Positions 48,895 to 62,870 are shown, numbered from the stretch's first letter. The stretch: 64,000 bases of DNA from Taeniopygia guttata (GCF_048771995.1 NC_133063.1:65529014-65593013); one strand, 5' to 3'. Made by a program: numbers and translations. Notes: a model not told the origin generated them from the letters alone.

Positions 48895-49349
48895 ACTTCC
48901 AGATGATCAGAGGGATGGAGTACCTCTTGTGTGAGGACAAGCTGAGTGACTTGAGGTTGTTCAGCCTGGAGAAGAAAAAGCTCTGGGATGTTCTAATCGA
49001 TCCTTTAGGCCTTCCAGTACCTAAAGGGAGCTGACAGGAAGGCTGGAGAGGGGCTTGTACAAGAGCACGTAGTGACGAGATGAGGGGTAATGGCAGCAAA
49101 CTGACAGAGGGCTGGTTTACATTCAATAGAAGGAAGACATTATTTTCTGAGAGGCTGGTGAGGCACTGGCACAGGTTGCCCAAGGAAGTTATGGACGTCC
49201 CGTGCCTGGAAGTGTTCAAGGCCGTGCTGGAGGGAGCTCTGGGAAACCTGTTCTAGTGAAAAGTGCCCCTGGACACTGCAGGTGAGTTGGAACCAGGTGA
49301 TCCTTAAGGTGCCTTCCAAACCAAAGTTTTCTGTGATTCTATGATTTTA
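48895..49349 (+). mobile_element. CR1 LINE 3' region
   Basis: GATGATCAGAGGGATGGAGT opens the segment. Then come TGTTCAGCCTGGAGAAGAAA, CACTGGCACAGGTTGCCCAA, TGCCTGGAAGTGTTCAAGGC and the tail TGTGATTCTATGATTTTA. It is one of the younger-looking copies in the window. Confidence 0.93.
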
Positions 49350-52300
49350 CTGGAGGCTGTTGAGAGAAAGGGAGATTGTTCCTTGCCCTGTAAATCTGAG
49401 AAAGGACCCAGCATGCAGGACTGATTCCTTTTATTTTAGTTAGGGCAATATAAACATGCACCCAGCTGGGAGGCTCTATGATACTGTTCCTCCCCTCCTA
49501 CTTGGAGATGGGGCAGTCAGATCATAGGCTTATCTTATTACTCTTTTTGAGATCTCTGCTCCTCAAAAAATGAGCAGAGCTCTGACTTGTTTGAAAGTAG
49601 TCAGGTAAGCATAGGTCAGCAGTCTTTTTCCTCCACAGCTGGGAAGGAGCTTTGATTTATTCACCAGGATTTCTCCTTGATCTCAAGACAACGTGACACG
49701 AGCTGCCTTTAAGCCAGAGCAGTTTCTAAAGTGCCACTCTAAGCCATAGTAAAATACTACTCAGCGTAAGTGTGAGAATCTTGTACTTAGGGCATTTGGT
49801 TTTCATCATTTGCCAGAATGCATGTGGGGAATATTTTCTCAAAAGTAATTATTGTACTGGGAAAGACAAGTCAGCTTCCCACCCACGTCCTGTCATTATT
49901 TATTTTTCCCAAACTCACACAGCTCTTGGTACACACATATTTTGAACCGGTGTTGTAGTCCCAAAGTGGGGAAAGGTGAGATGGGAGGCAAAACTGCAAG
50001 GCTCATAAGGACCTTTATGCTACACAATACAAATCCTATATTGGATTAGAGCCTAGATTAGACTAGAGTGTATTATGTAGATTAAGGAGTTTATGAGACT
50101 TACATTTGAGTTAGAAGTTCTTGTTAAATTATAATGAGCATTTTCTCATTTTAGGATTGTTAGCATTGTCATTGGTGGTTTGTTTCCATATCTGTGTGGC
50201 TGACTGATCTATTCATTTACATTAGGACTGTCTCCCTCCCCTGCAAGTTCCAACTCACATCTTCAAAGCTGTTTTAATTGCTTGAATCCCATAGGCAGCA
50301 GAATAGCAAAGAACAGTTAAATGTCTTGTTAGTAGCTTTTACCACCTAGATTTGGTGGTTCACTCTCCAGGTATCTTTTTTAATGGGTTACACTTCAAGG
50401 GCTGCCCAATTGAAATGGGTGCTTATATTCTCTGTTGAGTCCTGTTTTGAACAAGTTACACACCTCTTTTCCAAAATACATCAGTGGCTTTTTCACTGAA
50501 CTGTCTGGATCATTGAACCCTGCTTGTTCCCATAGTGGTCATTCCTCTTGTGATACCCACTTAGCAAAGAAATTGTAGCATTGTCAGTATTTGAGGCACT
50601 GACTTCAGTTACCACTTAATGCTTTCTTCTCCTCCTCATAGAAAATTGCTCACCTCTGTGAGCAAGCACCCATTACTAGCCTGTGAGGCAACATCTATTG
50701 TATATGAATGTACTGTAATCTGTAAAATATGTAGAAAACTTCCATTAACCTTAAACTGGAGTTTAGAACTATTTCTGGCTACAGTTCTTTCTTCCTCTTA
50801 TGCCTCTGAAGCAGATGGATCTGTCCAGCTGTGTATCAGCCAAGAAATTTATGAATTTAACGTTGTCTATCTATGCCTAGGAAGGATGCCAAAACAGCAT
50901 AAAGTATCTTGGTGTAGATGGAGAATCTGAGCCATTTGTACCCCAGGTAGTGGCAGAGGGTCCTGTTACAGAGCAGCCTGGTAATCAGAGACCACACACC
51001 CAGTGCCAGCTGGCTGTGGCAGCTCACATTACAGCTAGAACTTGGCAATACATCACCATCTGAACAAAGCCACGATACTCATTTGATCTGCTGATCAGTG
51101 GGGCAAACACATCCCCTGGAGATACAGTGGCTCTGACTGGCTCATGCTTTTTCCTAATTCAAACTCATACTAACATGCAGCAGTCTTCATCCCGATTCAT
51201 TCCAATGTCCGGTTCCTTCCACAAGGGTTTTGCAGCTAGGTTCAGCTTATGTTTCATAACTATTGGGATCTCTCCTTGCAGGCAGTGGTTCTGTGTCCCA
51301 GGATGGTGAGCAAGGCACATACTAAGTTGTAGTGGTAACAAAATCTTACACAGATTTTCCATGGTTTTAGGTAGATTATTCAGTTATTCCTGCCTCAGTT
51401 CCTCCTTCCTGGTTTCCAAGAAATAATACAACAGCTGCTGCTTTGGGAATGGGACTTCAGGGCCTTGTGTGACTAGCTTTCTGCTGCCAAGGAGCATCTA
51501 GGAGCAGTGAGGGCTCCTGCCTCATGCAACTATGTACGCAACATGTGCTTGGCCATGCCATGTGTGAGGTGGCCATCATAGCTCCAGATGCAGAGCTCAC
51601 CAGTTTTTTTCATCTTCTCTACCCTCCCTGTGAACTCAAGTGGGCCTATTTGCAGATGACTGGCAAATAAGCTCACACCTTCTTCATCACCAGTGCCAAA
51701 CTAAATAGTAAAAATACAACAGGAAAAAAAAATTCCAGATTAACTTAATTCAGTATTTCTGGGCACTATGGATGTTAAATCAATATAGAAAAACGAGGAA
51801 AATACTGTGTTCTCTTAATTTGTGTGTGTATGAAAAAGTAGGAATATTCCTTTGGTCTGGAGCTGCCCCTTAGTGTCCTGTTGAAGAACTGCTTCTTCCA
51901 GATCTCAAGCTAGCAACGACTGCCAAAGCTGTGGGAACCAAGGAAGAGAAAATCCCTCCTGTTGGCTCCAAGCTACACACAAGTGTTTCACTACTGCTTT
52001 ACTACAGTAAGCCCTGTATAGGGGTCAGCATTGTTAACAGCACACCAATCAAGATGCATTATCATTAAAAATTACAGAGGAAAAAAAAATAACCATTGCA
52101 CAGCCCTGTTAGCTAGAGGTATAAACTCTGCAGAGAATTTAAGTACTTAATACAGATCAGTGTTAAAATAATGGAATTTAGGCACATGATTTACTGAAGT
52201 CTGGCTTTATATTCCACTATTGGTCCTTAACAACTCATCCCAGACTTACCAACTGCAGAGAGAAAAAGAAAGTTCAGAAGCATTTAAGGTTAATGCTCCT

Positions 52301-52979
52301 GTTTGGAGGGTAAATGTAGGAGAAGTCTAGAGGAGTGTAATGCTCTCCAGAAATATTACAGGAGCATTCTGCAAACAGCCACGAATTCTTGACAAGTGCA
52401 GTGGGATTAAGAAACCTCAAGAGGGCATCGAGAGCCAGTAGATGGTGAGGGTATAGAAGGAAGACTTAAAAAAAATATAAGGACATGGCTGAAAGCGTAA
52501 GTAGGTATTTTGCATGGGTTTTTGCTGTGGTGGAACTTGGAGACATTCCCAGAGGATAGAGAAAGATATGTTGAAGGATCTGTCTTAGTCTGGAGTGAAG
52601 GTAGAACATGTTATTGCACAGATCCTCAGAACAAGAGGTAATGAGCCAGGACAGGATGGAATCCAACCTAGACCTCTAGAAGAACTTGAGGTAGGTGAAC
52701 AATGGTACAATGCCAAGTGCCATTGAGAGTGCTGGTGAACATTAGGTCTGCTGTTATGTTGGATAAAGAGGTAGAGACCCACCTGAAAACCAGAAGGATG
52801 GGAACATGACTAAACACAGTATACTGGGGGAAAGTAGAGTCATAATGTAAATCTGCTGGCACTCCCTGAAGGAGTTTGTGATGACTGACCCCCCTGATTA
52901 CTGCCCACCTTGTTCCCAGAAAGCATTCCTCACTCTTAAGGAAATTAAGCTGCCATGGAAAGAATCACATAGGAAATGT
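49350..52979. other. Intergenic, no gene recognised
   Basis: Only short open frames (up to 103 codons). A stretch around 52466-52862 has several overlapping small minus-strand frames but no recognised family. Confidence 0.5.
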
Positions 52980-53420
52980 CTAACTGGAAGATAGGTAATT
53001 AAGAATAAATTGTTGGGTTTTACACGGAACAGAACAAGCAATGGGGTCTCACAGGCACATGTTCTGGAGGCAGCGCTAATCAATATGGTCATTGGTGTTT
53101 TCAGAAAGGGAAGGAGAATAAACAGATACTTTTTTTGTTGTTGATATAAGTCACACAGAGACAGAAGTTAAACTTAAAAACACCCTTGTGCTATGAAGGA
53201 TGCAAGAGGACCTCATTAAATTAAGTGATATATAAATAGAATAAATATATAGTCAGATAAATTCAACATAGATTAAACACAAAGTGTCATGGGAGGTGCA
53301 GAAGCATAAGCTCTGATTTGATTATGAGAATTCATGAGAAAGATCTTGGGGTTACTGCAAGTGAACATGTTGGTTCAGTAAGAACCTGCAAACAAACAGG
53401 GATAGTAAAGAAATGGAACA
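52980..53420 (+). mobile_element. Old, diverged CR1-like fragment
   Basis: AAATTCAACATAGATTAAAC and AGATCTTGGGGTTACTGCAA followed by CCTGCAAACAAACAGG resemble the older CR1 families at the end of the reverse transcriptase region. The copy is heavily decayed and interrupted by a 25-A run at 53424. Confidence 0.5.
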
Positions 53421-53423
53421 CAC

Positions 53424-53448
53424 AAAAAAAAAAAAAAAAAAAAAAAAA
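53424..53448. repeat. A25 homopolymer
   Basis: Twenty-five uninterrupted A. No retrogene body is recognisable immediately upstream. Confidence 0.9.
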
Positions 53449-56400
53449 TTGAAGTGTTTTTATGCCAATGAGTTCAAGAGAAGCCCATTTTTTCAACATC
53501 ATGGCAGTCTTCCCACCTTTATTTTACACTCAGTACAGCAGAATTATAAGAGCAGCAAAGAAACAGCTTCTATGTTAGAGAGAGCTAAATACACAACGTA
53601 TCTCAGCCTGCAGAAGTATGTAACTGGGAATGTCAAAAAATTATGTGTATTCAACAGTAGCACAGAGAAGGTAAGAAGTAATTATACATTATGCTTACAG
53701 TATGCTCTGGATGTTCTTACAGCTATTGCAGGTGCAATTGCTCTGAGGGATCTGCTCCAGAAAAGTGAATTTCTGACAATACTAGGAAAGAAGCTGGATC
53801 AACCCTACAGGAGCAATGCATGTCTCAGCAGGAGCCAGTCTGAGCGTTAGAGGCTGATGTGAATTAGGAGGCAGAGGCAGATGTAGTTAAGGTACAATTG
53901 ATTTAATTGTCTTTAAAAGACAAGGAAATTAGTTGGTTGTTCCTAGTTTAATGAGCACCATAAATGACCCAGAGATATTTTGCATGCATGTGAAAATCAA
54001 GAACAGCTGAGATGGTGGAAGTAACAGAGAAAGTCAACAGGCATCATTTCCTCTTCACACCTTGGAATGTGGGGCTGCATGTTTTCTCTCAATTTGGAGG
54101 AGAAATGGATAATACACCATGGTATGTAAATACACTCCCGTGTATCAGCAAGATGCACCACCCAGTCTGTTGTGCCTGTCTGTAGCAGGAGCTCCTGGCT
54201 CCCAAAGCCCTGGCAGGTACCACATGCAAGCCGTACCTCACACAAGCCATACCTGGAAGTCAGGGATCTCCTTCCCGTCAAACAATGTGGTGGCCCCTGG
54301 GCTTCCTGTTGGTCTCCTGGCTCACACCCTGGCCACACACTGTCAATCTCAGCCCACAGCCCTGTGCCACCTGACATGTCTAGTGCCAAGAGACTAGGTG
54401 TAAGCATGCTGACAGACAATGCACTTGCACTTGTGTGTCCCTGGAAACAGCACAAACACATTCTCAAGCCTTTGCCAGCACTTGCTGGGTACTGCTGTTC
54501 TGCTTCATCTGTTTCACTTCTCCTTGCTGTTTTTATCCTTGCTTCTGCACCTCCCATGAATAACACTTGAAGCCTTTCAGCCCCAGCATTTGCAAAGGGC
54601 TCCCCTGGCTCTAGCAGCCTTCATCGCATCTCAGTCTGCAGCATGAGTTTTTTACAAAAAGAAACCCATCATTTCCCATCATCCTGCTACAGGAAGCCCC
54701 TTTTCTGTGGGTGATCAGTTAGCTCACATTCAAGTCTGCTACATTAGATGCACAAAATTAGCATGAATGGAAAAAAAAATTAAAGTTTCAGCAAACACCT
54801 TCAGTGCATAAAACCAAAGACACAGATGTTGGAAGAGACAAAGCAAACACAGGTGATTGCAGAATTATTACTCAACTGATATACATAATGGTTAAAATAT
54901 ATAATAAAAATTTGGAAAAAAAGAGAAATAAAATTTCCAAAGTGAGTTAAAATGGATGAGTAAGGGTTTTGAAGGATAGAAAACCTACAAAGCAATTACA
55001 CTGAAAGGTGGACTGTCTATGTCCCACTATAATAAGTCATCATATCTGCTGTAGAAAGCAGAGCTCTACTGCCTTCTAAAAGGATATTTTCTTTTATTGC
55101 TCTTGCTCCATTTCTCAAGTACTTCTACAACAAAGCCTTGAAAAAGCTTGAGTTACATTCACAGTCTCCTCCTCATCTCCTCCCTGCCATGCTGAACAGT
55201 ATTACACCTGTTATCAATGTGTCTTCTCTTTACTTTGAAGAGTGACATAATACTGTTTAAACTCTTTAACCACAGGACATGGTACAGGTTGCATGCAAAC
55301 TCTCTGACTGCAGTGAGTTCTCCACATCTGTTATACCTGAGAGTTTAGTAACATTAATAGTGTACCTTCTAAGAAACATATACCACTCTGAACAGAAATT
55401 CCTTCATAATCAGATTCATATGATTTTCTGTTATTTGCTTTTCAGATATTTGGAAATAGCGTAGTCCCTGAGCTATGAAAAGGAGAATATCAGTGACTAA
55501 TATAATGTGCAACATTTTAAGATTTGTGCTTTTACTCTTTTACTTCCCCTGCAAGTTTGGGGTATTTTTTTTTGTTTTGTTTTGGGTTTTTTGGTGGGTT
55601 TTTTGGGTTTTTTTTTTGTTTGTTTTTTGTTTTTTTTTTTTTTCTTTCTTTTTTTTTTTTATTTTAGAGTAACATTAGAATTTACCTGTATGGAAAGTCT
55701 TTTTCAAACTAACCCTTTTCTCATAATTTAAAGTTTGTTTTAAAGTTCATTGTCACTCTGTTATTTCCAGTGAAAGCAGGACAACTGACACATATGCAAA
55801 GACTGGTGCTAAATGAGGTTTTAGTTGTACTTTTGATGATACAAAGAACTACCATCCCTGAATTAAAATGCTTAATGATATCACCATCCCTACTTGTTCT
55901 CTTTTTCTAGAATATTCTGGTTTCTTGGGGTAGTTGTCAGATATAAGAGGCTGGTGGGTTTGCAGGAGCAAGTTTATGCTACTATCTTCTTTCTATTGTG
56001 TTGAGTTGGATATTTAAATATGTTCCTCTTGGTACAAAGGTGAAAATATCCTTATTTTCAGGTAAAAAGAAGCAATCTCAGATAACTGAGGCTGTTAAGA
56101 CTCCTTAGAGGCACATTCTGGCAGAAGTATGTCAGAAACTAGTATTATATCATTAGTAACTGCTGCCTTAATTGTACAGTCCTCTAATTATGGTACCTTT
56201 ATTATTAATACATGTTGTATCTTCCAGTGGTCATTGGAAAATAATAGGCATTGATGTCTTTTATTGTAGGGATTATCTATGTAAAATTATGCCACTCACA
56301 GAACTTTCCAACTTACTGATGTTGCTGATCTGTGGAAAGTTCCTAAATGATATAACAAAGTATGCATTTCTTTTGTCAGGCAGCTGAGCCTGGGCTTTCC

Positions 56401-56634
56401 CCATTCTTCATTCTTCAGGTTACTGTCAAGAAAAGTCTGTAGTACAAGGAAAGGCAGATGCTCTCATTTCCTCTAATGATGCAATCCCGACAGGTCCAGC
56501 ACTCTCAGTTGTTCCTGACTCACCTGACACAACAGGTTGCAGCTCAAGAAACGCATCCCAGCCCATGTTCTGCCTGTGACATCAAAGAGATGAAGACTAG
56601 CAGCATCTTGCAAGAGTATTACAATTCCTCATTG
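53449..56634. other. Intergenic, no gene recognised
   Basis: Includes a GC-richer patch at 53997-54570 where both strands are open (189 codons minus, 132 plus) without recognisable domains, and the T-rich block listed separately. Confidence 0.5.
55563..55665. repeat. T-rich low-complexity block with GGG/TTT runs
   Basis: About 100 bp of T with interspersed G (GGGTTTTTTGGTGGGTTTTTT) passing into nearly pure T. The F/W-rich open frames across it are artefacts. Confidence 0.9.
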
Positions 56635-56875
56635 AGGAATCACAGAATCACACAGAATCACAGAATCACAAGGTTGGAAGAGACCCTGAAGATCATCGAG
56701 TCCAACCCATGCCCTAACACCTCAACCAAACCATGGCAGCAAGTGCTACATCCAATCTTTTTTTAAACACATCCAGGGATGGTGACTCCACCACCACCCC
56801 AGGCAGACCATTCCAGTACTTTATCACTCTTTCAGTAAAAAACTTTTTCCTAATATCCAACCTATATTGGATAGA
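56635..56875 (-). mobile_element. CR1 LINE 3' end with extended terminal octamers
   Basis: The left edge has several AATCACAG units, the complement of the CR1 tail, then GGTTGGAAGAGACCCTGAAG, ATCATCGAGTCCAACCC, GGGATGGTGACTCCACCACC and TTTCAGTAAAAAACTTTTTC. It is well preserved and probably among the most recent insertions here. Confidence 0.93.
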
Positions 56876-59337
56876 TGAAGGTCTGGCAAAAACCAGTACA
56901 TATCAAGCTCTGCTTTTGCTCAAAGATTGATTCCTTACTTAAGAAGTATTTTTTTTTTCCTTGAGTCCACTCTTGTGAAGCAGCCTCAGCCACCACCCTC
57001 AGCAGCACAAAGTTATTTGTAACTACAATGGCCTTGGTAAATATGCATTAAGTTACAGGTAGAATTGAAGATGAAGCAACATTTCCACAATGGAAAGCTT
57101 CATGTGGGCTCAGATGCTCTGGAAATAAAGATAGAAATCAACTATCAGTGACAATAAACTTTCGCATATCATACTATTCCAGAAATCTGGGGATTACAAG
57201 ACTTAGACAGCAACAACTCTTCTTGCTCAGATAAGCTTATGCTTTGAAGATTTGGTTTTATCAGTGTTTCAAGTCCAAGAAAAAACAGAGGAGCTTGAAA
57301 GATATTGTTAAGAATATTCTGCTTTGAAAGTTACACTTCAGGAGCCCCACATCTCCCCCAGCTTTCCCGATCCCAAACCTAGTGGGGATATTTAATATCA
57401 CCTGTTAAGTCCTCCTTCTTCTCTTACCTCAGATATGAATGTGTATTTTGAAATGGGGAATTACAAAATAAAGCACAGCACACGAAAATAGAATTGTCTT
57501 TCATGCTTGTTTGTTAAAGGGTGTGTAATAACAGCTAGAAACAGAAGAGGGAGTCTTTAATCACTGTATCAGCTCTATTTGCAGATATTCAGAAAATTAA
57601 ACAAAGCATGAGCCTGTATGTAACATTCTTTCCCCAGATGATCGACAGAGTCCTCAGCTAGTTCCTGAATACCACTGACCTCCTCGGGCTTGGACTGATA
57701 GCTTGGTTGGCGTATGACACGTACCTCTTCCCATTTAGTGAGAAGCTGTGGTCCTGCACCATACTGTGTCCCTTTTGTCTGCTCAGATGGCACCATTTCC
57801 CAGCACTGCAAGCCTCCTGAAGCTAGGAGGCTGAATCTCAACAGTATGGGTGTGTCTCAAGGGGGGCTGTCTACTCCAAGGAAACATCAAGAGCCAAAGA
57901 CCTTTGGCTCCTCATGGGGAAGCAGGTGATCTGGGAGGGAGGAAAGAGGCTGCCAGGCAAGATGAACTACCTTCTGCAGGTGTCTGCCTATTCATTTAGG
58001 ATGCTTAGATACCAAAGCAGAGATGTGTGTCTTGAGCTCACTTCTAATTACAAACTGTGAGGAACTCTCACTTTGAAAAAGGAATTAATTGCTCAGCAAA
58101 GAGGTACCATGAGCTCATGCTAAGGGAAACTCTGCATCAGCTGGCATAAGATATGTGCCATGTGCACACTTGAGTGACACCACTACCTGAACAAGAACAC
58201 AAATGCTCCCCAAGCCACAGTGCCCTGTGGAGCCCTTGTTCTTCCCAATCACATCTGGCAGGACTGGTTCAGTGTCTTTGAGTGCTACAACCAGCAGTCA
58301 CTGTAGGGTTGGTGTTCATGCCAAACATTGTTTGAACTTAAACCACACATAGAAGATAAAAGACTGTTAAAACAAGAGGGCTGCTTCCTAAAGGCCTGCT
58401 ATCTTGATTTGAGGTGTAAGCAGCAGAAGTCATGACCTTAGCAGCAAAGTCAGGCACTGCCATTTCCCCATGTCTGGCAGAGGCCTCTCCACTCTGTGCT
58501 ATCCCGTGTCCTTGAGACAGAACCTGCCCATGCCCTGCTATAGCAGTTACCAAAGCAGAGGTAGCTGGCAGTGGACTCTCCCTCTACCCTCTTTCTTGCC
58601 ATCTCTTCCTCAGCAGCTTCTTGGCTCAAACTGCAGAATTTGATTACACAGAGCTCAATGTGGGCTGACTTCTGCTGATGCTTGAGCCAGCTCCACATCC
58701 TTCAATAGCAAACCTGAACAAAGGCACCTGCATTCTTCAGAGACATCAGACCAAATAGACTCTTGACAAACAGTGCACCAGCCATCACTTTTAGAGATTT
58801 CCATTGTCATCTACACTGCTGACCCTACTAACCAAAATACCATGCTTGCTGGGAGTGCTGCAAGGCTCCTCAGCCTTGTCTGCTCACCCAGGGTCTGGCA
58901 GTCATTCAGACATTTGCTGAGGATCATCTTACTGGCTATTGTTGTAGTATTCATGTCTCTGCCTATTTAGTCAGTGACACAGGGAACTTCCAGGTAACCA
59001 GCCTAGTACAGACAACACAGTCTTCATAAATTATGACTGAGCAGTTCCATAATGTCCTTTCAGCATTTCATTTAACCATCAAATCACTCTTAATAGCAAT
59101 AGCACATTTCACCCCAGCTCAAAAATATCACTACAATACAGCCACCCCGACCTTTTCTAGCTGTGCTCCTGAAATTAATTGAGACACATTAGTGACTTCA
59201 AACCAAAGCAGGCAACTTCTTTGAGTGGGATACAGCACCACTTGCCTCCAACATGTCCTGAATTAGTGCTAGAGTCTTGTCCTAGATAATTTTACTCTTT
59301 GAACCATGTTGTTCACCTCATCCACTCACCAGGTTTG

Positions 59338-59364
59338 CCAGACAGGTTTGCCAGACTGGGATTA
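59338..59364. repeat. Short tandem duplication
   Basis: CAGGTTTGCCAGA is repeated twice back to back. Confidence 0.85.
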
Positions 59365-61275
59365 GAAAATGGGATTTGAAGATGAAATGTCAAGGGTCGT
59401 GTTGTGTTAATGTTAATATGCATTAGTCCTGAGTCACTGCCAGCTAAATCCAGGAACACCACACTGTGGCACTCCCTCCCAGAATAATGTCATTTTGGCT
59501 CATCAACTCCTTGTGTTTTCTTCATATCCTCCTGGGTTTTCTAAATGCATGACACAGGACACTCTTCCGTACATTAAGGAAACTCCTTCTACCCATCACA
59601 TTTCATCTTTTAATTTATGTTCTTCAAGTTAATTATTTCATTTATTTCCTCTTATTTAGTGGGCTAGCCTCTCCAAAGAAGCAGCATATCCCCTTGTTTT
59701 AACCACCTAAATTATTCCTTTTCCCTAAATGCTTACATATGCAGAAGCAGGCTCCATCCAAATGAGCTCTACCTCTCCACTTGCTGCAGTACACAGGATT
59801 ATGTGATAGAGTAGTCCCCATTGCAGTCATTCAGCTGGGGAAGCATGGACCCAGCTGCTGAACCACAACACTATGAGTACATACTGTCCTGAACTCAGAC
59901 TCTGTGGAGAAAGCATGAATACTGATGGTGTTCTGCACTGCTACACTGCCATATAATTAAAGGCAGCATACCTCAGATGTTCAAGACTTCCCTGAACTAA
60001 GCCCTTATTAAGCAACAGGAACTATATAGGTACCATGAAATGTGGAAGGGTAGTAATCTCCTCTCCAAGACATCACATGGACATTAAATGCTTGGTAAAT
60101 GCTATAAATTATAGAAGGGAGGAGAAAGGGTATTATCAAATAAACAGCACTTCAGACTCAAACATACTGAACTCCGTCCAGTATGTAAGATGCAAGAGAT
60201 ATTCACTCATGCCACTCATGTTTGTTCTGATAGAGCACTCACCACTTGATGTATGCTTGACAATTAAAATCCTACCAGCCTTAAGAATTACTATACATTG
60301 ATTTTTATAAGTATTTTAAAATACAGACATCCCTCCTGTATATTGTTTCACCAGAGATCTCTGCACCAACTGACTGGTCATGGGAGCTGTAATACCTGGA
60401 GGTGAGAGTTGTTATCAGGGCATTTCTCAAGTTCCATATGTAGACTGGTCAAATTTAGGCTTTTCTTCTCCTACATTTTGTTGTCTTGCTTCACTAGACA
60501 AGTGCTCATTCATACTCTTTACTGCATATTACTAACACTTTTGAAAGGAAGGATTAAGGCTTAGTCCATGTGTGCTACCTGCACATGCTACCTTCTGCAT
60601 GTTGTTGATATGCAGAACTCCAAATACAGATCTAACTTTAGCAGCAGGATTCTGCTTTACAACACACATAATAATCCCATGGAGACCAGGTGTAGCAAGT
60701 TCCACCACGAAGGTACAGTCCCTAGGTCACAGCTACATTAGGGCTCTAGCTATGGGTCAGGTGATCAGAGATTGCACTTGTTCTCTCCTGTGGCCACTCC
60801 TATGCTCTGGCAAAAAGCAATATCCAGGTGAGCACCACACTGACACAAGTTGCACATAGCATTCAACAGCTATGTGGCAGGGAAGCACGGTACCCAGAGA
60901 CATGGGAGTGGACACACTAGCTATCTCTGCACTTGGAATGCTGCATCTATATTGAGGCGCAGACACTGGAGATTGACTCTGATAGGATTTAGTCACAAAT
61001 ACCAGGCAGTCCTCGGTAATACTAAGCTGACTCTGCCAGGTGCAGTCACAGGTTCTTGATGAACTCCAGAGCAGCTATGAACCAACCCATCTCCATGTTC
61101 ACACAAATAGGCCTTTTTTCCCTTTTCCTGGCCTCCAAAGAGCTGGCCAGACCATCAGGGAAGCTGGTTGTAGACACACTTCAATGACAGAAAAGTCCAA
61201 GTCACAAAGGTAGCACTGGATCAGTGAGTCCTCATGGATTGAGAGAAGCTGTCACAGTATCTCTGCACAGCATTC

Positions 61276-61308
61276 CATGTATCCTTGTATTCATGTATCC
61301 ATGTATCC
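61276..61308. repeat. CATGTATCC short tandem repeat
   Basis: CATGTATCC recurs three times with a TTGTATT interruption. Confidence 0.8.
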
Positions 61309-62034
61309 TGGTCCTTTTCCCATTATCTGAAGCATCTCCACCACCCTTGGCCTGGATGACAAGAGAGCTGACGATGTAGCCAGCCTGTTGTACTGGTCCT
61401 GCTAGCAAACAGTGCCTGGAAAATGTTTACCTGCAAACCTAAAGAGGCTTATCACTCCTGAGACAAAACATGTAGGTAATACATACCCTCCTGGCTGTTG
61501 TTCAATCAAAATGATGATGACTACTGTGCTTATGCCATATTTAAGAGTGATGCTGTTAATTAGCCAGGTTCAAAGAGCCTATGACAGATCAAATACATCT
61601 GTAATGAAACTTGGGTCCCAAATGGCTGTTACTGTAAGTAGGCATTATGCTGCTTGATTCCCAGGGCACAACATAATGTGCTAAATAACTTCATTTGTCA
61701 TACCACAGTCAGACAAAATGAACGCTAAACTTGGTGGCACAGGTGGTATTCATTGAGGAGTTATGAAAAAACTTAGACAAAATAGCTGAATTACTAACTG
61801 AAGTGTGTTTCTCTTGCCAGAATTATACCTGATTATTGGGAGTCAATGCTGTAATCCATAAAAGGTTATGACATGTCAAAGAAAATATAGTTCCATGAGC
61901 TCAATATGTGTACTGAGCAGATAGTGAAGAGTCTAAGAAGGGACATCACTACGGAACTTCTTGACCTTTCTGGTAAAAGTTGCCAGTTTTTGTTAAGAGA
62001 ATTCTGGACGTAAAACTTTATGGAGTTTTTGGAA

Positions 62035-62870
62035 GAGGCCAAGCACAAGTGGAGATAAGGGTGATCCAGCATATCCAGTCTACCTGGATTTCCAAAAGAT
62101 TTTTGGCAACATTTCTCATCAAATAAAGTAGTCAGCCATGGAATAAGAAGGAAGGTTGTTTAGAATAAGTGATTGCAAAGAAAGAAATATGTGATAGCAG
62201 AAAATCAGTCAGTCAGTCTTCAGTCAGTTCAGAAAATCAGTCAGTTACTATGCCAGTAACTCACCAGTGTGGTGCTAGACCTGTACTGTTCTGCACGTTT
62301 ATAAATGGTTTGAAGAGGGTAAAACACTGAGGAACAAAAGTTTGCTGCTAACATTCTAACTTGGCATACAGAACTATTGCTTGGTAAATGACTGTAACCA
62401 GTCAGGAGAGAGATGCAATTAGAGGCAGCTGTATGAAAATACCAGCTCATTGCTAAGGAGCAGGACAAAAAAAAAAACCAAAAAAACCCCCCCCAAAAAA
62501 CCACACCACCAAAAAAAAAAAAAAAAACTGAAAAAAACCACCCAACATTGAATAGCAGGGGCTATTGGAGAAGCAACAGTGCAAAATACAAGTCATCATT
62601 GTACCACCCATAGCTTGAGTACTATGTGTCATTTGGAGACTGTGTATGGAAATGGCAAGGTCTCAGAGAAAGGAAACAAGACTGTTGCTGAGAGTGGCTG
62701 GGAAGGAACTGGCTATGACACCTCAATGTGCAAAGTGCCTAACAAGGAATATGATACTGGCTTACAAAATTTAAAGTGGATGGACAAAACAGTTAGGGAC
62801 TTATTCACATTATCTTCTTATTTAGGAATGAGAGGACATCCAATGAAGACTGTGGGTCCTGATTCAAAGT
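62035..62870 (+). mobile_element. Old CR1 LINE copy split by an A-rich block
   Basis: A translation of 62080-62125 reads like YLDFQKIFGNISHQIK, the decayed reverse transcriptase motif. CATGGAATAAGAAGGAAGGT, GTACTGTTCTGCACGTTTAT, GTTTGCTGCTAACATTC and CTTGAGTACTATGTGTCATT follow in CR1 order. An A-rich block at 62464-62542 lies inside it. Confidence 0.65.
62464..62542. repeat. A-rich low-complexity block
   Basis: About 80 bp, mostly A with C islands (AAACCCCCCCCAAAAAACCAC), within an old CR1 copy. Confidence 0.9.

Larger units (their letters stand above)
56876..62034. other. Intergenic, no gene recognised
   Basis: Unique-looking sequence. An 88-codon minus-strand frame at 57841-57575 is polar and not obviously low-complexity, but matches nothing I recognise. 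F2RL1, the expected next gene, is not seen. Confidence 0.5.

Noticed and set aside
55475-55731. Phe/Trp/Val-rich open frames
   Set aside because: They translate a T/G low-complexity block.
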